DNA of 64,000 nucleotides, taken from the NCBI GenBank assembly GCA_963815665.1, contig CAWFHN010000011.1, positions 1 to 64,000 of the forward strand. Direction: 5' to 3'. Both the position numbers and the translations under genes were made by a program. This document shows, piece by piece, positions 36,664 to 44,915 of the stretch. This stretch comes from DASUPK01 sp963815665 (GTDB lineage Bacteria > Actinomycetota > Thermoleophilia > Solirubrobacterales > 70-9). How positions within the stretch are numbered: the stretch's first letter is position 1; the number at the start of each line of letters is the position of its first letter. The notes under the pieces were generated by a model. It did not search any database. It was not told the origin of the DNA and was given only the letters and a program-made list of their open reading frames with translations.

Positions 36664-38685
36664 ATGGGTTCCGGAGAGGAAGCGGGCGCCGTCCTCAGCG
36701 ATTCGCAGCAGGCGATCCTGACCGCGGTCTGCGACACGGTCGTTCCGTCGCTGCCGCGCGATCGCGACCCCGAGGGGCTCTGGGGGCGGAAGGCGAGCGA
36801 CTTGGGTGTCGACGCCGGCGCGGCACAGCTGATCTCCGAGATCCCGGACCCGGAGCTGCGCGGCGGGCTGCTCGAGCTGATCGATGCCCTGGGCGGCCAG
36901 GGAATCACCCGCGCGCCCTCGCAGGAGTCCCGGGAGCAGATCCTTCGCAACGTCGCCCTCTCCGACCCGCGGGCAGCCGCCGGGGTGGGAGCGCTGATCA
37001 ACATGACCCTCTTCCTCCACTACGGCGCGCCCGACCCGAGCACCGGGCAGAACCCGAACTGGAAGACGTTCGGGTTCCCGGGCCCGATCTCGGCGCCGCC
37101 GCAGGTCGAGAAGCCGCTTCGCATCCACGAGCCCGAGGGCGCCGAGGAGACGCTGGAGGCCGACGTCTGCATCGTCGGGTCGGGCTCGGGCGGCTCCGTG
37201 ATCGCCGCCGTCCTCGCGCAGAGCGGGCTTGACGTGATCGTGCTCGAGGCCGCGGGCTACTTCAACGAGTCCGACTTCAACCAGCTCGAGCTGCCGGCCT
37301 ACCAGCAGATGTTCTGGCGCGGGGGGCCGAATCCGACGGCGGACGGCAACGTCAGCCTGGTCGCCGGCACCACGCTGGGCGGCGGGACCACGATCAACTG
37401 GACCAACTGCCTGCGCACCCGCCCATCGGTTCTCGAGCAGTGGGCCGAACACGGACTCGAGGGCGTCGACGGCCCCAGCTACGACCGCCACCAGGACGCT
37501 GTCCTGGAGAGGATCGGCGCCAATGACGGGTGCAGCGACCTGAACGGGACCCAGCAGCGCCTCCGGGAGGGCACCGAGGCGCTCGGCTGGAGCTTCGAGA
37601 CGATCGTCCGCAACACCGATCCGGCGGCGTACACGCCGGAGATGGCCGGCTACCTCGGCTTCGGCGATCAGTCGGGCAGCAAGCGCAGCGCGGATCGCAC
37701 CTGGCTCGCCGACGCCCAGGAGCACGGAGCGCGGTTCCTCACCTACACCCGCGCCATGAAGGTCGTGACCGAGGGGGGCCGGGCGGCCGGTGTCGAGGCC
37801 GTATGGCAGACGCCCGACGGCCGCGGGGCCCAGGTGACGGTGCGAGCGCCGCGGGTGGTCGTCGCCTGTGGCTCGCTCGAGTCACCCGCCCTGCTGTTGC
37901 GATCCGGGATCGGCGGGCCCGCCACCGGCGACAACCTGCGGCTTCATCCCTCGAGCGTCGTCGGTGCGGCCTACGGCACCGACCAGCAGGCCTGGTGGGG
38001 GCCGCCGCAGGCCGGGCTCTGCGACGAGTTCGCCGACACCGGCGAGGGCTACGGCTTCCTGATCGAGACCGCCCAGTACGCGCCGGGGCTGATCGGCTCC
38101 GCCACGCCCTGGATCTCGGGCGCCGACCACAAGCAGCGTATGGAGGAGTTCCCCTTCACCGGGACCTTCATCTCATTGACGCGCGATCGGGGGAACGGCC
38201 GCGTGGACGTCGACGCGAACGGCGAGGCGGTGCCGACCTACGCGGTCACCGACGACCTCGACCTGGCGAACCTTCGTCACGGCATCGAGGTGCAGATCCG
38301 GCTGCACGAGGCGGCCGGGGCTCACCAGATCGGCCCGCTCGCAGAGGGAGCGCCGACCTGGCGCCGCGGCGACGACATCGAGGCCTTCATCGAGGGCGTC
38401 AAGCGGATCCCGTTCCGAGCCGGCGGCTACAAGCTCTTCAGCGCTCACCAGATGGGCACCTGCCGCATGGGTGCGGACCCCAAGACGTCGGTGGCCGGTC
38501 CACTGGGCGAGCTGCACGACACCAAGGGCGTCTGGATCGGCGACGGCAGCGCCTTCCCGACCTCGTCGGGGACCAACCCGATGGTGTCGATCATGTCGCT
38601 GGCGCACCGGACCGCCGAGGCGATAGCCGACGACGCGGGCGCCTCGCGTCGGGCGAAGCCGGCCGAAGCCGCACAACCCGCTTAA
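36664..38685 (+). CDS. GMC oxidoreductase of the long-chain alcohol oxidase type with fused N-terminal helical domain
   Basis: 673 residues. The first about 150 residues are a helical domain like the small subunit of gluconate 2-dehydrogenase (DSQQAILTAVCDTVVPSL). Next comes the FAD site VCIVGSGSGGSVIAAVLAQSG and LEAAGYF, then TTLGGGTTINWTNCLRTRP. The end is the GMC active-site region SAHQMGTCRMGADP and GDGSAFPTSSGTNPMVSIMS. The family oxidises long-chain alcohols to aldehydes. The aldehyde dehydrogenase gene 28 nt downstream would complete oxidation to the acid. Confidence 0.85.
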   Translation: MGSGEEAGAVLSDSQQAILTAVCDTVVPSLPRDRDPEGLWGRKASDLGVDAGAAQLISEIPDPELRGGLLELIDALGGQGITRAPSQESREQILRNVALSDPRAAAGVGALINMTLFLHYGAPDPSTGQNPNWKTFGFPGPISAPPQVEKPLRIHEPEGAEETLEADVCIVGSGSGGSVIAAVLAQSGLDVIVLEAAGYFNESDFNQLELPAYQQMFWRGGPNPTADGNVSLVAGTTLGGGTTINWTNCLRTRPSVLEQWAEHGLEGVDGPSYDRHQDAVLERIGANDGCSDLNGTQQRLREGTEALGWSFETIVRNTDPAAYTPEMAGYLGFGDQSGSKRSADRTWLADAQEHGARFLTYTRAMKVVTEGGRAAGVEAVWQTPDGRGAQVTVRAPRVVVACGSLESPALLLRSGIGGPATGDNLRLHPSSVVGAAYGTDQQAWWGPPQAGLCDEFADTGEGYGFLIETAQYAPGLIGSATPWISGADHKQRMEEFPFTGTFISLTRDRGNGRVDVDANGEAVPTYAVTDDLDLANLRHGIEVQIRLHEAAGAHQIGPLAEGAPTWRRGDDIEAFIEGVKRIPFRAGGYKLFSAHQMGTCRMGADPKTSVAGPLGELHDTKGVWIGDGSAFPTSSGTNPMVSIMSLAHRTAEAIADDAGASRRAKPAEAAQPA

Positions 38686-38713
38686 GAGAACTTCGAACAG
38701 GAGGAGCGAGACC

Positions 38714-40180
38714 TTGGCCACTGAGATCGCGGCACCCGCCCAGGCAGGACATCCAACGGAAGAGATCGTCCGCGACCGCCTCTACATCGGCGGCGAGTGG
38801 GTCGCGCCCACGGGACCCGGGACGATCGACGTGATCGACTCGACCACCGAGCAGGTGATCGGCCGGATTCCCGAAGGGACCGCCGAGGACGTTGATCGAG
38901 CCGTCCAGGCGGCTCGCGCCGGCTTCGAGGCCTGGCGCCAGGTTCCGGTCGAGACTCGCGTCGACGCGTGTACCGCGATCAGCGCGGCGCTCGCCGAGCG
39001 CGCGGACGAGATCGCGGCGCTGGTCGCGGCCGAGGTCGGGATGCCGCTCGCGCTGGCGCGCACGATCCAGGCGGGCCTGCCGGCGATGGACTTCGGGTCG
39101 CAGGCCCAGGTCGCCTCGGAGGTGGTCTGGGAGGAGCAGATCGGGAACTCGCTCGTCGTCCGGGAGCCGATCGGCGTGGTCGGGTGCATCACCCCGTGGA
39201 ACTACCCGCTCCACCAGATCTGCGCGAAGGTGGCGCCGGCGCTGACCGCGGGGTGCGCCCTCGTCGTCAAGCCGAGCGAGGTCACTCCGCTGACCTCCTT
39301 CATCCTCGCCGAGATCATCGACTCGCTCGACCTCCCCGCCGGCGTCTTCAACCTCGTCACCGGGTTCGGTCCCGTCGTCGGCGAGGCGATCGCCGCGCAA
39401 GACGGTGTCGACATGGTCTCGTTCACCGGCTCGACCCGCGCTGGGCGCCGGGTGAGCGAGGTCGCCTCCCAGAGCGTGAAGAGGGTCGCGTTGGAGCTGG
39501 GTGGCAAGTCGGCGAACGTGATCCTCGACGACGCCGATATGGCGACCGCGGTCGCGACCGGAGTGGGCAATTGCTACCTCAACTCGGGTCAGACCTGCAG
39601 CGCCCACACGCGGATGCTCGTCCCCCGCGAGAAGCTGGCGGAGGCCGAGCAGGTTGCGGCGGCCGCCGCCGAGAAGGCCACGCCGGGCGATCCGTTCGAG
39701 GACGGCACGCGCCTGGGGCCGCTCGTCTCCGAGGCCCAGCAGGAGCGGGTCAGGGGCTTCATCGAGAAGGGCCAGGAGGAGGGCGCGAAGCTCGTCGCGG
39801 GCGGCGCCGAGCCGCCCGAGGGGCTGGAAACCGGCTACTTCGTCCGGCCGACGGTCTTCTCAGAGGTGAAGCCGGACATGACGATCGCCCAGGAGGAGAT
39901 CTTCGGCCCGGTGCTGTCGATCATCCCCTACGACTCCGAGGACGAGGCGGCCGAGATCGCCAACTCGACGATCTACGGGCTGGACGGCGGCGTCTGGTCG
40001 GCCGACCCGGAGCGGGCCAAGGCGTTCGCGCGCCGGATGCGCACCGGCCAGGTGCAGATCAACGGGGCGACCTTCAACCCGCTGGCGCCGTTCGGCGGCG
40101 TCAAGCAGTCGGGCCACGGGCGCGAGCTGGGCCGCTTCGGCCTCGAGGAGTTCCTCGAGGTGAAGAGCATCCAGCTCTAG
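38714..40180 (+). CDS. NAD(P)-dependent aldehyde dehydrogenase
   Basis: 488 residues. The catalytic Cys is in NSGQTCSAHTRM and the general-base Glu in LELGGKSANVIL. Cofactor-binding is seen in ITPWNYPLHQICAKVAPALT and FTGSTRAGRRVSE. It starts at TTG 38714 behind AGGAGGAGCG at 8-9 nt. It is in an operon with the alcohol oxidase, so it probably handles the aldehyde made by that enzyme. The exact chain length cannot be told. Confidence 0.93.
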   Translation: MATEIAAPAQAGHPTEEIVRDRLYIGGEWVAPTGPGTIDVIDSTTEQVIGRIPEGTAEDVDRAVQAARAGFEAWRQVPVETRVDACTAISAALAERADEIAALVAAEVGMPLALARTIQAGLPAMDFGSQAQVASEVVWEEQIGNSLVVREPIGVVGCITPWNYPLHQICAKVAPALTAGCALVVKPSEVTPLTSFILAEIIDSLDLPAGVFNLVTGFGPVVGEAIAAQDGVDMVSFTGSTRAGRRVSEVASQSVKRVALELGGKSANVILDDADMATAVATGVGNCYLNSGQTCSAHTRMLVPREKLAEAEQVAAAAAEKATPGDPFEDGTRLGPLVSEAQQERVRGFIEKGQEEGAKLVAGGAEPPEGLETGYFVRPTVFSEVKPDMTIAQEEIFGPVLSIIPYDSEDEAAEIANSTIYGLDGGVWSADPERAKAFARRMRTGQVQINGATFNPLAPFGGVKQSGHGRELGRFGLEEFLEVKSIQL

Positions 40181-40195
40181 GGACTGGGCTGTAGG

Positions 40196-40282
40196 CGCGC
40201 GGGTCCTGTCGCGCCGAGGAAGACGCATCCTGTGGTACAGGCGTGTCCTCGGATGCGTCTTCCTCGCCGCACCACCCGCGCG
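40196..40282. repeat. Long hairpin (dispersed repeat B, related to 9217-9294)
   Basis: An outer 9-bp stem CGCGCGGGT (40196-40204) pairs with ACCCGCGCG (40274-40282). An inner perfect 16-bp stem CGAGGAAGACGCATCC (40215-40230) pairs with 40251-40266. The 20-nt loop contains CTGTGGTACAG. The 13 bases CGGGTCCTGTCGC are shared with repeat A at the same place in the structure. Confidence 0.75.
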
Positions 40283-40378
40283 AGCAGCGCCGTGCCTAGC
40301 TGTATTGAGTGCGCGGTTTTGTCTGCCCGGAGCAGCGGGTAACCGCCGTGGGAAAGCTTCCGAAAGGAGTCGATTCCG

Positions 40379-40963
40379 ATGGCGAGTGAACTGAAGGGAA
40401 AGCGGATTGCATTGCTGATGGCGAACGAAGGGGTTGAGCAGGTTGAGTACTTCGAGCCTCGCACGGCTGTGGAGGAGGCTGGTGCCGACGTTGAGGTGAT
40501 CTCGACTGAGTCCGGTCAGGTCCAGGGGTTCGAGCATCTCGATAAGGCGAAGACCTGGGACGTCGACAAGACGACCTCCGAGGCGAAGGCCGATGACTAT
40601 GACGGCGTCGTGCTGCCGGGCGGCGTTGCCAATCCGGACAATTTGCGGACGGACAAGGACGCGATTCGGTTCCTGCGCGAGTTCTTCGCCGCCGGTAAGC
40701 CGGTCGGCGCGATCTGCCATGCGCCGTGGATGCTGGTCGAGGCCGACCTCGTCGACGGCCGCAAGCTGACCTCGTTCCCAAGCGTGCAGACGGACATCCG
40801 AAATGCCGGCGGGAACTGGGTCGACGAGGAGGTGGTGGTCGACTCCGGGCTCGTGACCTCGCGAAAGCCCGACGACATTCCGGCGTTCAACGCGAAGATC
40901 GTCGAGGAGTTCGCGGAGGGCATTCACGAGGAGCAGCGCGAGAAGGCGCGGGCGGCCTCCTAG
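40379..40963 (+). CDS. DJ-1/PfpI family protein
   Basis: 194 residues. The nucleophile elbow is GAICHAPWMLVEAD, the upstream acid is in NEGVEQVEYFEPR, and DGVVLPGGVANPDNLRTD is typical of the PfpI/YhbO subgroup linked to stress defence and deglycation. ATG at 40379 follows AAAGGAG at about 8 nt. There is an approximately 100-nt leader after repeat B. Gene body codons include more A/T at third positions in the first 200 nt than its neighbours. Confidence 0.87.
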   Translation: MASELKGKRIALLMANEGVEQVEYFEPRTAVEEAGADVEVISTESGQVQGFEHLDKAKTWDVDKTTSEAKADDYDGVVLPGGVANPDNLRTDKDAIRFLREFFAAGKPVGAICHAPWMLVEADLVDGRKLTSFPSVQTDIRNAGGNWVDEEVVVDSGLVTSRKPDDIPAFNAKIVEEFAEGIHEEQREKARAAS

Positions 40964-40975
40964 CGGTTGGGCTGC

Positions 40976-41126
40976 AGGCCGGGGCGTGGGTGGTCCGTCC
41001 GGCTCGCAGTTCGGCGAGCTCGGTGGCGAAGGTGGCCAGGTCGTCCGGTCCGGTGAGATCGATCGGGAAGAACCCGTCCCAGCCGATCTGCTCGGCGCGG
41101 GCAAAGCCGAGGAGCGACCCGTTTAA
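40976..41126 (-). pseudogene. Remnant resembling the C-terminus of an LLM flavin oxidoreductase
   Basis: On the minus strand the frame reads GFARAEQIGWDGFFPIDLTG, then PDDLATFATELAELRAGR. This resembles the end of luciferase-like monooxygenase enzymes ('GWDGFFP', then a helix after 'PDDL'). No N-terminal barrel is present on either side. It is probably a decayed fragment; coding status is very uncertain. Confidence 0.3.
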
Positions 41127-41129
41127 AGT
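41124..41129 (+). promoter_or_regulatory. -10 element (TAAAGT) of proA
   Basis: TAAAGT ends 6 nt before the GTG at 41136 and supports that start over TTG 41130. Confidence 0.45.
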
Positions 41130-41135
41130 TTGGGC

Positions 41136-42401
41136 GTGGCCACCGCCGCCAAGACCGTCGAGCAGACCTGCCGCGAGGCGAAGGACGCCTCGCATCTGCT
41201 GGCCCGCGCGTCGCGCGACGAGAAGGACGCCTGCCTGCGCGATCTCGCCGATCGCATCGACGGCGGCGTCGACGGGCTGCTCGAGGCCAATCGGGCCGAC
41301 GTGGATGCCGGGCGCGAGGAGGGGCTCAACGAGGCCCTGCTCGACCGATTGACGCTGACCGAGGCGCGCGTTGGCGAGATGGCCACGGGTGTCCGGGAGA
41401 TCGCTGAGCTGCCCGACCCGGTCGGCGAGGTGGTGGAGGGGTGGACGCTGGAGAACGGCCTCGACGTCGCCAAGAAGCGGGTTCCGATCGGCGTGGTGGC
41501 GGTCGTCTACGAGGCGCGGCCGAACGTGACGGTCGATGCGGCCGCCCTCTGCCTGAAGAGCGGCAATGCCGCGGTCCTGCGCGGTTCCAGCAGCGCCGAG
41601 AGCTCCAATGCCTTCCTCGCCGGGCTGATCGCCGATGCGCTCGCCGCGGCCGAGTTGCCGGGGGCCTCGGTCTCATTGCTCTCCGGCGGCGGGCATGAGC
41701 AGCTCGCGGAGCTCGCCACGGCGGAGGGGCTGGTCGATCTGATCATTCCCCGCGGCGGCGAGGGTCTGAAGAACGCGCTCAAGGAGGTTGCGAAGGTCCC
41801 GGTCATGTACGCGGCCGCCGGCAATTGCCACGTCTACGTCCACCAGGACGCCGATCTCGAGATGGCGGAGCGGGTCGCCTACAACGCGAAGGTGCAGCGG
41901 CCTGGCGTCTGCAACGCCGCCGAGACCCTGCTCGTGCACAGGGACGTGGCGGCGGAGCTGTTGCCCAGCCTGCTCGCCGAGCTGAGCGACGCCGGCGTCG
42001 AGCTGGTCGGCGATGAGCGGACGCGGGATTCGGCCGGGTCGGTACCGGTCGGCGAGGCCACCGAGGCCGATTGGGACACCGAGTACCACGGCCTGAAGAT
42101 GGCCGTCGCCGTGGTCGATTCGCTCGGCGAGGCGATCCAGCACATCAACAGGCACGGCACGGGACATTCGGATGCGATCGTGACGCGCTCGCCCCAGGTC
42201 GGCGACGAGTTCACCGACGCCGTGGATTCGGCGGCGGTCTACGTCAATGCCTCGACGCGGTTCACGGACGGCTACGAGTTCGGGATGGGCGCGGAGATCG
42301 GCAACTCGACCCAGAAGCTGCACGCCCGCGGGCCGATCGGATTGCGCGAGCTGACGACCACCAAGTACGTCGTCCACGGCAGCGGGCAGATCAGGGAGTA
42401 G
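41136..42401 (+). CDS. proA: Gamma-glutamyl phosphate reductase
   Basis: 421 residues. Second step of proline synthesis; reduces glutamyl phosphate with NADPH. The active Cys lies in NAKVQRPGVCNAAETLLVH; KKRVPIGVVAVVYEARPNVT and GFEMGAEIGNSTQKLHARGP-like C-terminal sequence (here EFGMGAEIGNSTQKLHARGP) are diagnostic. It starts at GTG 41136 in a leaderless context. The stop overlaps the nadD GTG. Confidence 0.96.
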   Translation: MATAAKTVEQTCREAKDASHLLARASRDEKDACLRDLADRIDGGVDGLLEANRADVDAGREEGLNEALLDRLTLTEARVGEMATGVREIAELPDPVGEVVEGWTLENGLDVAKKRVPIGVVAVVYEARPNVTVDAAALCLKSGNAAVLRGSSSAESSNAFLAGLIADALAAAELPGASVSLLSGGGHEQLAELATAEGLVDLIIPRGGEGLKNALKEVAKVPVMYAAAGNCHVYVHQDADLEMAERVAYNAKVQRPGVCNAAETLLVHRDVAAELLPSLLAELSDAGVELVGDERTRDSAGSVPVGEATEADWDTEYHGLKMAVAVVDSLGEAIQHINRHGTGHSDAIVTRSPQVGDEFTDAVDSAAVYVNASTRFTDGYEFGMGAEIGNSTQKLHARGPIGLRELTTTKYVVHGSGQIRE

Positions 42402-43002
42402 TGACGTCGCTCGGATCGGGGTCCTGGGCGGGGCCTTCAACCCGCCCCACGTCGGACATCTTCTCCTCGCCCAGGAGGCGCGCTGGCAGCTCGGCCTCGA
42501 GCGAGTGCTGCTGATGGTGACCGGACGGGCTCCGCACAAGGAGATCGAGGACGATCCGGGCGCGGAGACTCGGCTTGAGCTGGCGAGGCTGGCCGCGGAC
42601 GGCGAGGACGGGGTGGAGGCATCCGGGCTCGAGGTGGAGCGGGACGAGACCTCTTACAGCTACCGGACCCTGGAGCTGCTGGCCGATCGGGAGCCCGGCG
42701 ACGAGATCTTCTTCCTGCTCGGCGCCGACATGGCGGCTGGGCTGGCGAGTTGGAAGGAGCCGGTGCGGGTGCTGGAGCTGGCGAAGCTCGGAGTGGTGCC
42801 GCGGCCGGGCGTCGGGCTCGGCGCGGTGCGCTCGGCGCTGGAGCGCCTCGGTGCCGCCGATCGAGCAGAGATAATCGACATGCCACTTTGCGGAGCGTCC
42901 TCGACCACAGTCAGGCAGCGAGCGCGTCAAGGAAAGCCGCTGCGGCATCTCGTTCCGGATCCGGTGATCGAGCTGATCTCCGAGAGGGAGCTGTACCGGT
43001 GA
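42401..43002 (+). CDS. nadD: Nicotinate-nucleotide adenylyltransferase; probable one-base deletion near 42412
   Basis: About 200 residues. It makes deamido-NAD from nicotinate mononucleotide and ATP. The signature GVLGGAFNPPHVGHLLLAQE, ADMAAGLASWKEP and the C-terminal SSTTVRQRARQGKPLRHLVP are present. The conserved start is in frame 1, which has no start codon upstream. GTG at 42401, overlapping the proA stop, reads VTSL and then needs one base (a second C in CTCGG) to reach RIGVLGGAFN. Calling from 42505 would delete the nucleotide-binding motif. Confidence 0.9.
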
Positions 43003-43382
43003 CGCGCGGGACGGAGATGAGCTCCGTGGAGCTGGCGCGCCGCCTTGCCGCGATCGCCGACGACAAGAAGGCGACGGACCTGATCGCGCTCGACGTCAGG
43101 CAGCTGGTGGGGTACACGGACTATCTGGTGATCTGCACGGCTCGCAACGAGCGGCAGGCGAAGGCGATCCACGACGAGGTCTACCACCAGTTCAAGCGGG
43201 AGGGATGGCTGCCCGCGCGTGTCGAGGGAGTGCAGGAGGCGGAGTGGGTGCTGATGGACTACCTCGACGCCGTCCTGCACGTCTTCACTCCCGAGCTGCG
43301 GGAGCGGTACCGGCTCGAGACGCTCTGGGGCGAGGCCGAGCAGCTGGAGCTGGATCTGTCGGGCGCCCGCGGCGCCGCGTAA
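42999..43382 (+). CDS. rsfS: Ribosomal silencing factor RsfS
   Basis: 127 residues from GTG 42999 (ATG 43017 also possible). It binds L14 and blocks subunit joining in starvation. KKATDLIALDVRQLVGYTDY and the C-terminal 'WVLMDYLDAVLHVFTPELRE' are hallmark sequences. The start overlaps the nadD stop by 4 nt. nadD-rsfS pairing is widely conserved. Confidence 0.94.
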   Translation: MTRGTEMSSVELARRLAAIADDKKATDLIALDVRQLVGYTDYLVICTARNERQAKAIHDEVYHQFKREGWLPARVEGVQEAEWVLMDYLDAVLHVFTPELRERYRLETLWGEAEQLELDLSGARGAA

Positions 43383-43403
43383 TTAGGCGTCCGCCGCCGT
43401 CCT

Positions 43404-43409
43404 TAGCCT
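43404..43409 (+). promoter_or_regulatory. -10 element (TAGCCT) of the DivIVA-like gene
   Basis: TAGCCT ends 7 nt before the GTG at 43417. Confidence 0.4.
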
Positions 43410-43416
43410 TTCGCCC

Positions 43417-44112
43417 GTGTCGAAGGAGCGTTTCCGGCGCGCCTTGCGCGGCTACGACCCAGAGGAGGTCGATGCGGCGATCGAGGCTCGCGACGCGCGA
43501 TTGACCCGCCTGGAGCGGGAGGCGCAGCGCTTGGCCGAGCGAGTGGTCGAGCGCGAGAAGCGTTTGCAGGATGCGCTGAAGCGGCCGATGGCCACCACGG
43601 TGGGCAAGGGGATCGAGGAGATCTACGGCCAGGCGCGGCGGCAGGCGACGCGGATCCGGATGAAGGCGCTCGAGGATGCCGTGCAGATGGCGGACAGGGT
43701 GACGGAGCTTTCCGGGCTGAGGGACGAGCTGGGAGCGCGCGTCTCCGAGCTGGCCGACGTGGCGCGGGTTCGCCTCGGGATCGAGGAAGACCGGCCGGCG
43801 GTCGGCACGGAGCCGGCGCAGGGCGGCGTCTACGCCGGGCAGGTCGAGGTCGAGGTCGGGCCGCTCAACGACTTTGCGCAGCTCACCGGGTTCGAGGACG
43901 CCGCGGCCGGCATAGACGGCGCGTCCGAGATCAAGGTGAAGCGCTTCTCGGGCGGCCGGGCCTGGGTGTCGATGAACCTGGAGAACCCGATCGACCTCCT
44001 CCGCGAGCTGGAGGAGAAGGCCCCGTTCGACTTCGTCGTGCGCGACACGCGCCGCAACGGCGTCGTCCTCGACGTGGACGAGGACAGCACCGAGCAGAAC
44101 CGCGCGGCGTAG
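43417..44112 (+). CDS. DivIVA-like coiled-coil protein
   Basis: 231 residues. The N-terminus FRRALRGYDPEEVDAAIEAR matches the DivIVA/GpsB lipid-binding 'G..Y...EVD' opening and is followed by a long charged coiled coil (residues about 25-120). The C-terminal 90 residues form a separate strand-rich domain (NDFAQLTGFEDAAAGIDGAS, then IKVKRFSGGRAWVSMNLENP). DivIVA proteins mark poles and curved membranes; this one could link growth or division to that site. The C-terminal domain has no assignment. Confidence 0.65.
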   Translation: MSKERFRRALRGYDPEEVDAAIEARDARLTRLEREAQRLAERVVEREKRLQDALKRPMATTVGKGIEEIYGQARRQATRIRMKALEDAVQMADRVTELSGLRDELGARVSELADVARVRLGIEEDRPAVGTEPAQGGVYAGQVEVEVGPLNDFAQLTGFEDAAAGIDGASEIKVKRFSGGRAWVSMNLENPIDLLRELEEKAPFDFVVRDTRRNGVVLDVDEDSTEQNRAA

Positions 44113-44195
44113 CGCGCGTCTTTCAGCTCAGTCTCGCCGCACATCCCTGACGCTCCGCGCGCCCCGCGTCACCCGATCGGCGCGAGTATCGCCAG

Positions 44196-44915
44196 GTGCT
44201 CACTTCGAACGAAAAGGGCAACATCGCCGAAGCCGCGATAACTCTGGAGGCGATCAAACTCGGCATCGACGTGCTCAAGCCGGTCGCCGAACATGGTCGT
44301 TACGACCTGCTGTTCGACCTGGGTTGGCGGATCATCCGTGTGCAATGCAAATGGGGCTCCCTCGACCGCGGTCTTGGAGTGGTCTGCGTTCGCATCGGTA
44401 GTTCAAGACACACGCCGAACGGCTATGTCACGAGTACATATTCAGCCGAGGAAGTTGACGCAATCGCCGTTTACTGCGCTGATCTAGGGGAAGCTTTTCT
44501 CGTTCCGATTGACATAGCGGCGGGCAAGCGGCAATTGCATCTACGTCTGACTCCGCCGCGAAATAGCCAACGTGCCTGCATTAACCTTGCGGGTGAATAC
44601 CGACTCGGGGCTATAGCTCAGTTGGGAGAGCGTTCGGCTGGCAGCCGAAAGGTCGGGGGTTCGAGTCCCCCTAGCTCCACTCCTCAGGCCGGCGATGACG
44701 TCCTCGTTGGCGCCCACGATTTCCGCCAGAAGTTCGGCTACTGGATGGAACGCGCCGCCGCGGGTGACGAGATCCTGATTACCCGCCGTGGCCACCGCTA
44801 CGCCCGTCTCGGTCCGCCGGATCCGCAGCCCGCCACGACAGAAACCGCTCCGGATCCAGAGCCAGCAGCGGTCCCGGCGGCTCCTGGTCCCGGTACTGCC
44901 GATACTTCGCGCTGA
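44196..44915 (+). CDS. PD-(D/E)XK nuclease read through a tRNA-Ala gene into a Phd/YefM-like module
   Basis: One open frame of 239 codons. Residues 1-130 match the group I intron-associated PD-(D/E)XK endonuclease type: GNIAEAAI (acidic residue), then GRYDLLFD and IIRVQCKWG (the D...QxK site). Residues 138-162 (GAIAQLGERSAGSRKVGGSS) are the tRNA-Ala gene read in this frame. Residues about 170-206 (VGAHDFRQKFGYWMERAAAG, then DEILITRRGHRYARL) look like a Phd/YefM antitoxin. The second module has no ATG, GTG or TTG of its own before VGAHD except a TTG at 44622 inside the tRNA. The nuclease part has more A/T-ending codons than its neighbours, as in transferred DNA. The tail overlaps the opposite PPOX gene by 137 nt. 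Confidence 0.6.
   Translation: MLTSNEKGNIAEAAITLEAIKLGIDVLKPVAEHGRYDLLFDLGWRIIRVQCKWGSLDRGLGVVCVRIGSSRHTPNGYVTSTYSAEEVDAIAVYCADLGEAFLVPIDIAAGKRQLHLRLTPPRNSQRACINLAGEYRLGAIAQLGERSAGSRKVGGSSPPSSTPQAGDDVLVGAHDFRQKFGYWMERAAAGDEILITRRGHRYARLGPPDPQPATTETAPDPEPAAVPAAPGPGTADTSR
44607..44679 (+). tRNA. tRNA-Ala (anticodon GGC)
   Basis: 73 nt fold into a complete cloverleaf. The acceptor GGGGCTA pairs with TAGCTCC and includes the G3-T70 wobble that marks alanine. The D arm is GCTCAGTTGGGAGAGC. The anticodon arm is TTCGGCTGGCAGCCGAA with GGC in the loop. The T arm is GGGGGTTCGAGTCCCCC. The discriminator base is A, and CCA is not encoded. There is no intron. The gene is nested inside the nuclease/antitoxin open frame on the same strand. 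Confidence 0.97.

Noticed and set aside
42750..42998. An 83-residue N-terminal extension of RsfS inside nadD
   Set aside because: It is a shadow frame of nadD; the RsfS fold begins just after GTG 42999.
44596..44690. Group I intron in the tRNA-Ala gene
   Set aside because: The cloverleaf is continuous, with an uninterrupted anticodon loop; no intron is present even though the upstream nuclease belongs to an intron-associated type.
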